A stretch of 64,000 bases of DNA, from contig CAXXMM010000010.1 of the NCBI GenBank assembly GCA_963676385.2, forward strand, positions 62,001-126,000, given 5' to 3'. The notes beneath the pieces are model-generated. The model was not told the DNA's origin. It was given only the letters and a program-made list of their open reading frames with translations, and did not search any database. The DNA is from UBA1422 sp963676385. Lineage in GTDB: Bacteria > Bacillota > Clostridia > Peptostreptococcales > Anaerovoracaceae. Shown here piece after piece: positions 62,186 through 64,000 of this stretch. A program made the translations under genes and the position numbers. The stretch's first letter is position 1. Each line of letters begins with the position of its first letter.

Positions 62186-64000
62186 ATGAAAAGAGAAAAA
62201 AACGGGATAAAAGTGAGAAAGAAAATGAGTTTATTTGCAGTTTCCCTGTTGACGCTCATGACGATAGGATCGTCTTTTCTTGTGACTCAGGAATCCGATG
62301 CGGCGACATACACATTTAATACGCCGAACACATCGGCACCCAGACCAATAGCTTTTCAAAATGGTAGTTTTGAGCAACCTGATTTAAAATCCAGCACGCC
62401 ATATGCGTTAGGAGGACCCTATTCAACTTGGGGGGTCTTATTACAATGGTTCTTATGTTCCGGGATGGGATGCGATTAATGTATATTCTTCAGGTAATAC
62501 CAATCCGTATCGCAACTGTTTGCAAATAGTCCCATCAGGAACGTACGTTGAGGCTTCATCTTGGGGAGGGGGTTATTCGATACCGGTTGATGGCAAACAA
62601 TATACTGAGCTTGAATGCAGATTGTGCTCAGCGTGTGTATCAGAACGTTGCAACGGTGCCGGGTACAAAATTGTACTGGTCATTTTGTCATGAAAGCATT
62701 GGTTACATCTACAATGACGGGGCCGATTCTATGAAATTTTCTCTTCGCCCATCAGGGAGCCCATCCACAAGTCCTTCAAGTAGTGAGGTACAAGCCGCAG
62801 TTACTACATACAGTACGACTTCTACAGGGGGAGTTCATGGAACGACATCCAGCAGCAATGTTACGGTGAGCGGCCCCGTAGGTGACGGTCGCTGGATAAG
62901 ATACAGTGGCATGTACACAGTGCCGGCTGGTCAGACAAGCACACAGTTTGCGTATGAGGCAGTGTCGTCAAGTTGCTGGATTACAGGAGGAAATTTCCTT
63001 GATGATATTCATTTCCAGACCGGGGCATCCCTTATCGCAGTAAAGTCAATTTATAATTCCCAGGGGGATCGTATTGACGGAGCGTATGGTGAGTATGGCG
63101 ATACCGTTACCATAAAGATCAATGTCACCAACTGGGGAGAAACAGATTCTTCCAGAACCGTCTTTACAGATAAACTCTGGACCGGACTAGAGTATGTCGC
63201 CGGCAGCGGCTCTGTGACAATAGGCGGATTAAGTGCCGGGACGGTCAGCTGTGTCGGTGATACGTTTACAGCCAATATCGGAAGCGATGCCACTTCTACT
63301 GCGGGAGGCACGCTTTCAGGGTCGGTGGCCACTGGCAACAATTTGCTGAGTTCAACTTCTGCCGATTACGGCAAAGGAAAGACGGCGGTGGTGACTTTCA
63401 AGCAAAAATAACGGGAGCTCCGGGGTCCACAGTGAAGAATCAGGCAAAAGTCACATATAATGACAAAGGATTCGAATCATATAACACCAGCGGTTCTACA
63501 GCATATTCCACTGTGGATTATGGAATAGCTGATCCTGACAACTTGACGACCACCGATGGTAATTTTACTATGAATATCCTGAACCCAGACGGAAGTGTGA
63601 ATAAGAGTTTTAAACACACGAATCTCAGCGATGAGGATTCATATGTAAATCGGTTTACCATAATGGATAGGCAGGTCAGTGGAACGGCATGGGTAGACGC
63701 GGACAATGATGGCAACTATACCGGTGATTCGGAGGAGACTCGTCTTGCAAATAGGACAGTTTGGCTGCAGAAGCTGAATAGCGGATCGTGGATGACGGCA
63801 TATAATTATAGCGGGACCGCGCTCAGTACAACCACAGACTCGAATGGCAAATATACTTTTAGAGGGGTTCCTACAGGCACTTACCGTGTTGTTATGGACC
63901 CAGGCGATTATGCTGCTACTGTGGGAGGACAGGGAACCATTTTCGCCGGAAACCCTTTCCACAACAGGAACTCAGGGCGACCCGGAAAACGACTGTGTGG
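62186..64000 (+). pseudogene. second secreted surface protein (DUF11 and SdrD-B-like domains), broken by frameshifts, runs off the window
   Basis: It starts MKREKNGIKVRKKMSLFAVS with a signal peptide ending near ESDAA. Recoverable segments in order are an N-terminal domain (NGSFEQPDL, YVPGWDAINVYSS, RVYQNVATVPGTKLYWSF), a DUF11 repeat (ASLIAVKSIYNSQGDRIDGA to about 63400), and a SdrD-B domain (VSGTAWVDADNDGNYTGDSE). Shifts lie at about 62430-62436 (six G, five expected), 62611 (extra T), 63401-63406 (one base missing) and 63940 (extra T). It shares promoter architecture with the preceding adhesin gene. Confidence 0.7.

Overview
The window is a chromosomal replication-origin region of a low-to-mid GC, Gram-positive anaerobe of the class Clostridia. 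The evidence is the rpmH-dnaA-dnaN-recF-gyrB-gyrA core, the mnmE-mnmG-rsmG-parA-parB arm with parS sites, Firmicute-type sigma-A promoters and ribosome-binding sites, and corrinoid methyltransferases typical of methylotrophic or acetogenic anaerobes. I cannot name the genus. I found no tRNA, rRNA, CRISPR array or insertion sequence.

Layout. 1-9.2 kb (minus): a polymorphic Rhs/YD-repeat locus with a 2528-residue secreted Rhs protein, a probable membrane-acting C-terminal tip, two paralogous small membrane proteins (immunity candidates), a DUF1307-like protein, and the first 34 bases of a second Rhs core fragment. 9.4-14.4 kb: a degenerate amidohydrolase, a GNAT, a DUF2284 protein, HtrA and a tocopherol-cyclase-like protein. 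14.5-20.8 kb (minus): a complete histidine-to-glutamate operon hutH-hutU-hutI-fchA-ftcD, delivering a one-carbon unit to tetrahydrofolate. 21.1-30.5 kb (minus): lipoprotein, SprT-like, parB, parA, rsmG, mnmG, mnmE, jag, yidC, yidD, rnpA, rpmH. 30.5-41.3 kb (plus): bipartite oriC around dnaA, then dnaN, recF, gyrB, gyrA (apparent frameshift), an anti-sigma/sigma pair and trpS. 42.2-48.9 kb: a methylamine operon (minus) mttC-mttB-mtbB-mtbC-plsC with a divergent PocR/AraC regulator. 49-57.6 kb: rplM-rpsI, xth, and a minus-strand group pucR, DMT exporter, HD protein, larE, phosphohexomutase, nnrE. 57.7-64 kb (plus): two cell-surface adhesin genes sharing a palindromic promoter module, both broken by several one-base indels.

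The main biological result is that two minus-strand genes contain an in-frame amber codon that must be read as pyrrolysine: mttB (trimethylamine methyltransferase, codon 324) and mtbB (dimethylamine methyltransferase, codon 353). A naive ORF caller splits each into two. The pyrrolysine machinery (pylT, pylS, pylB, pylC, pylD), the methyl-acceptor transferase and the corrinoid reductive activator are not in the window and should be elsewhere in the genome. UAG is also the terminal stop of about a dozen genes here, including gyrB, rpmH, rplM and trpS, so amber decoding must be conditional or tolerated. One-carbon units from methylamines and from histidine would plausibly converge on the tetrahydrofolate pool.
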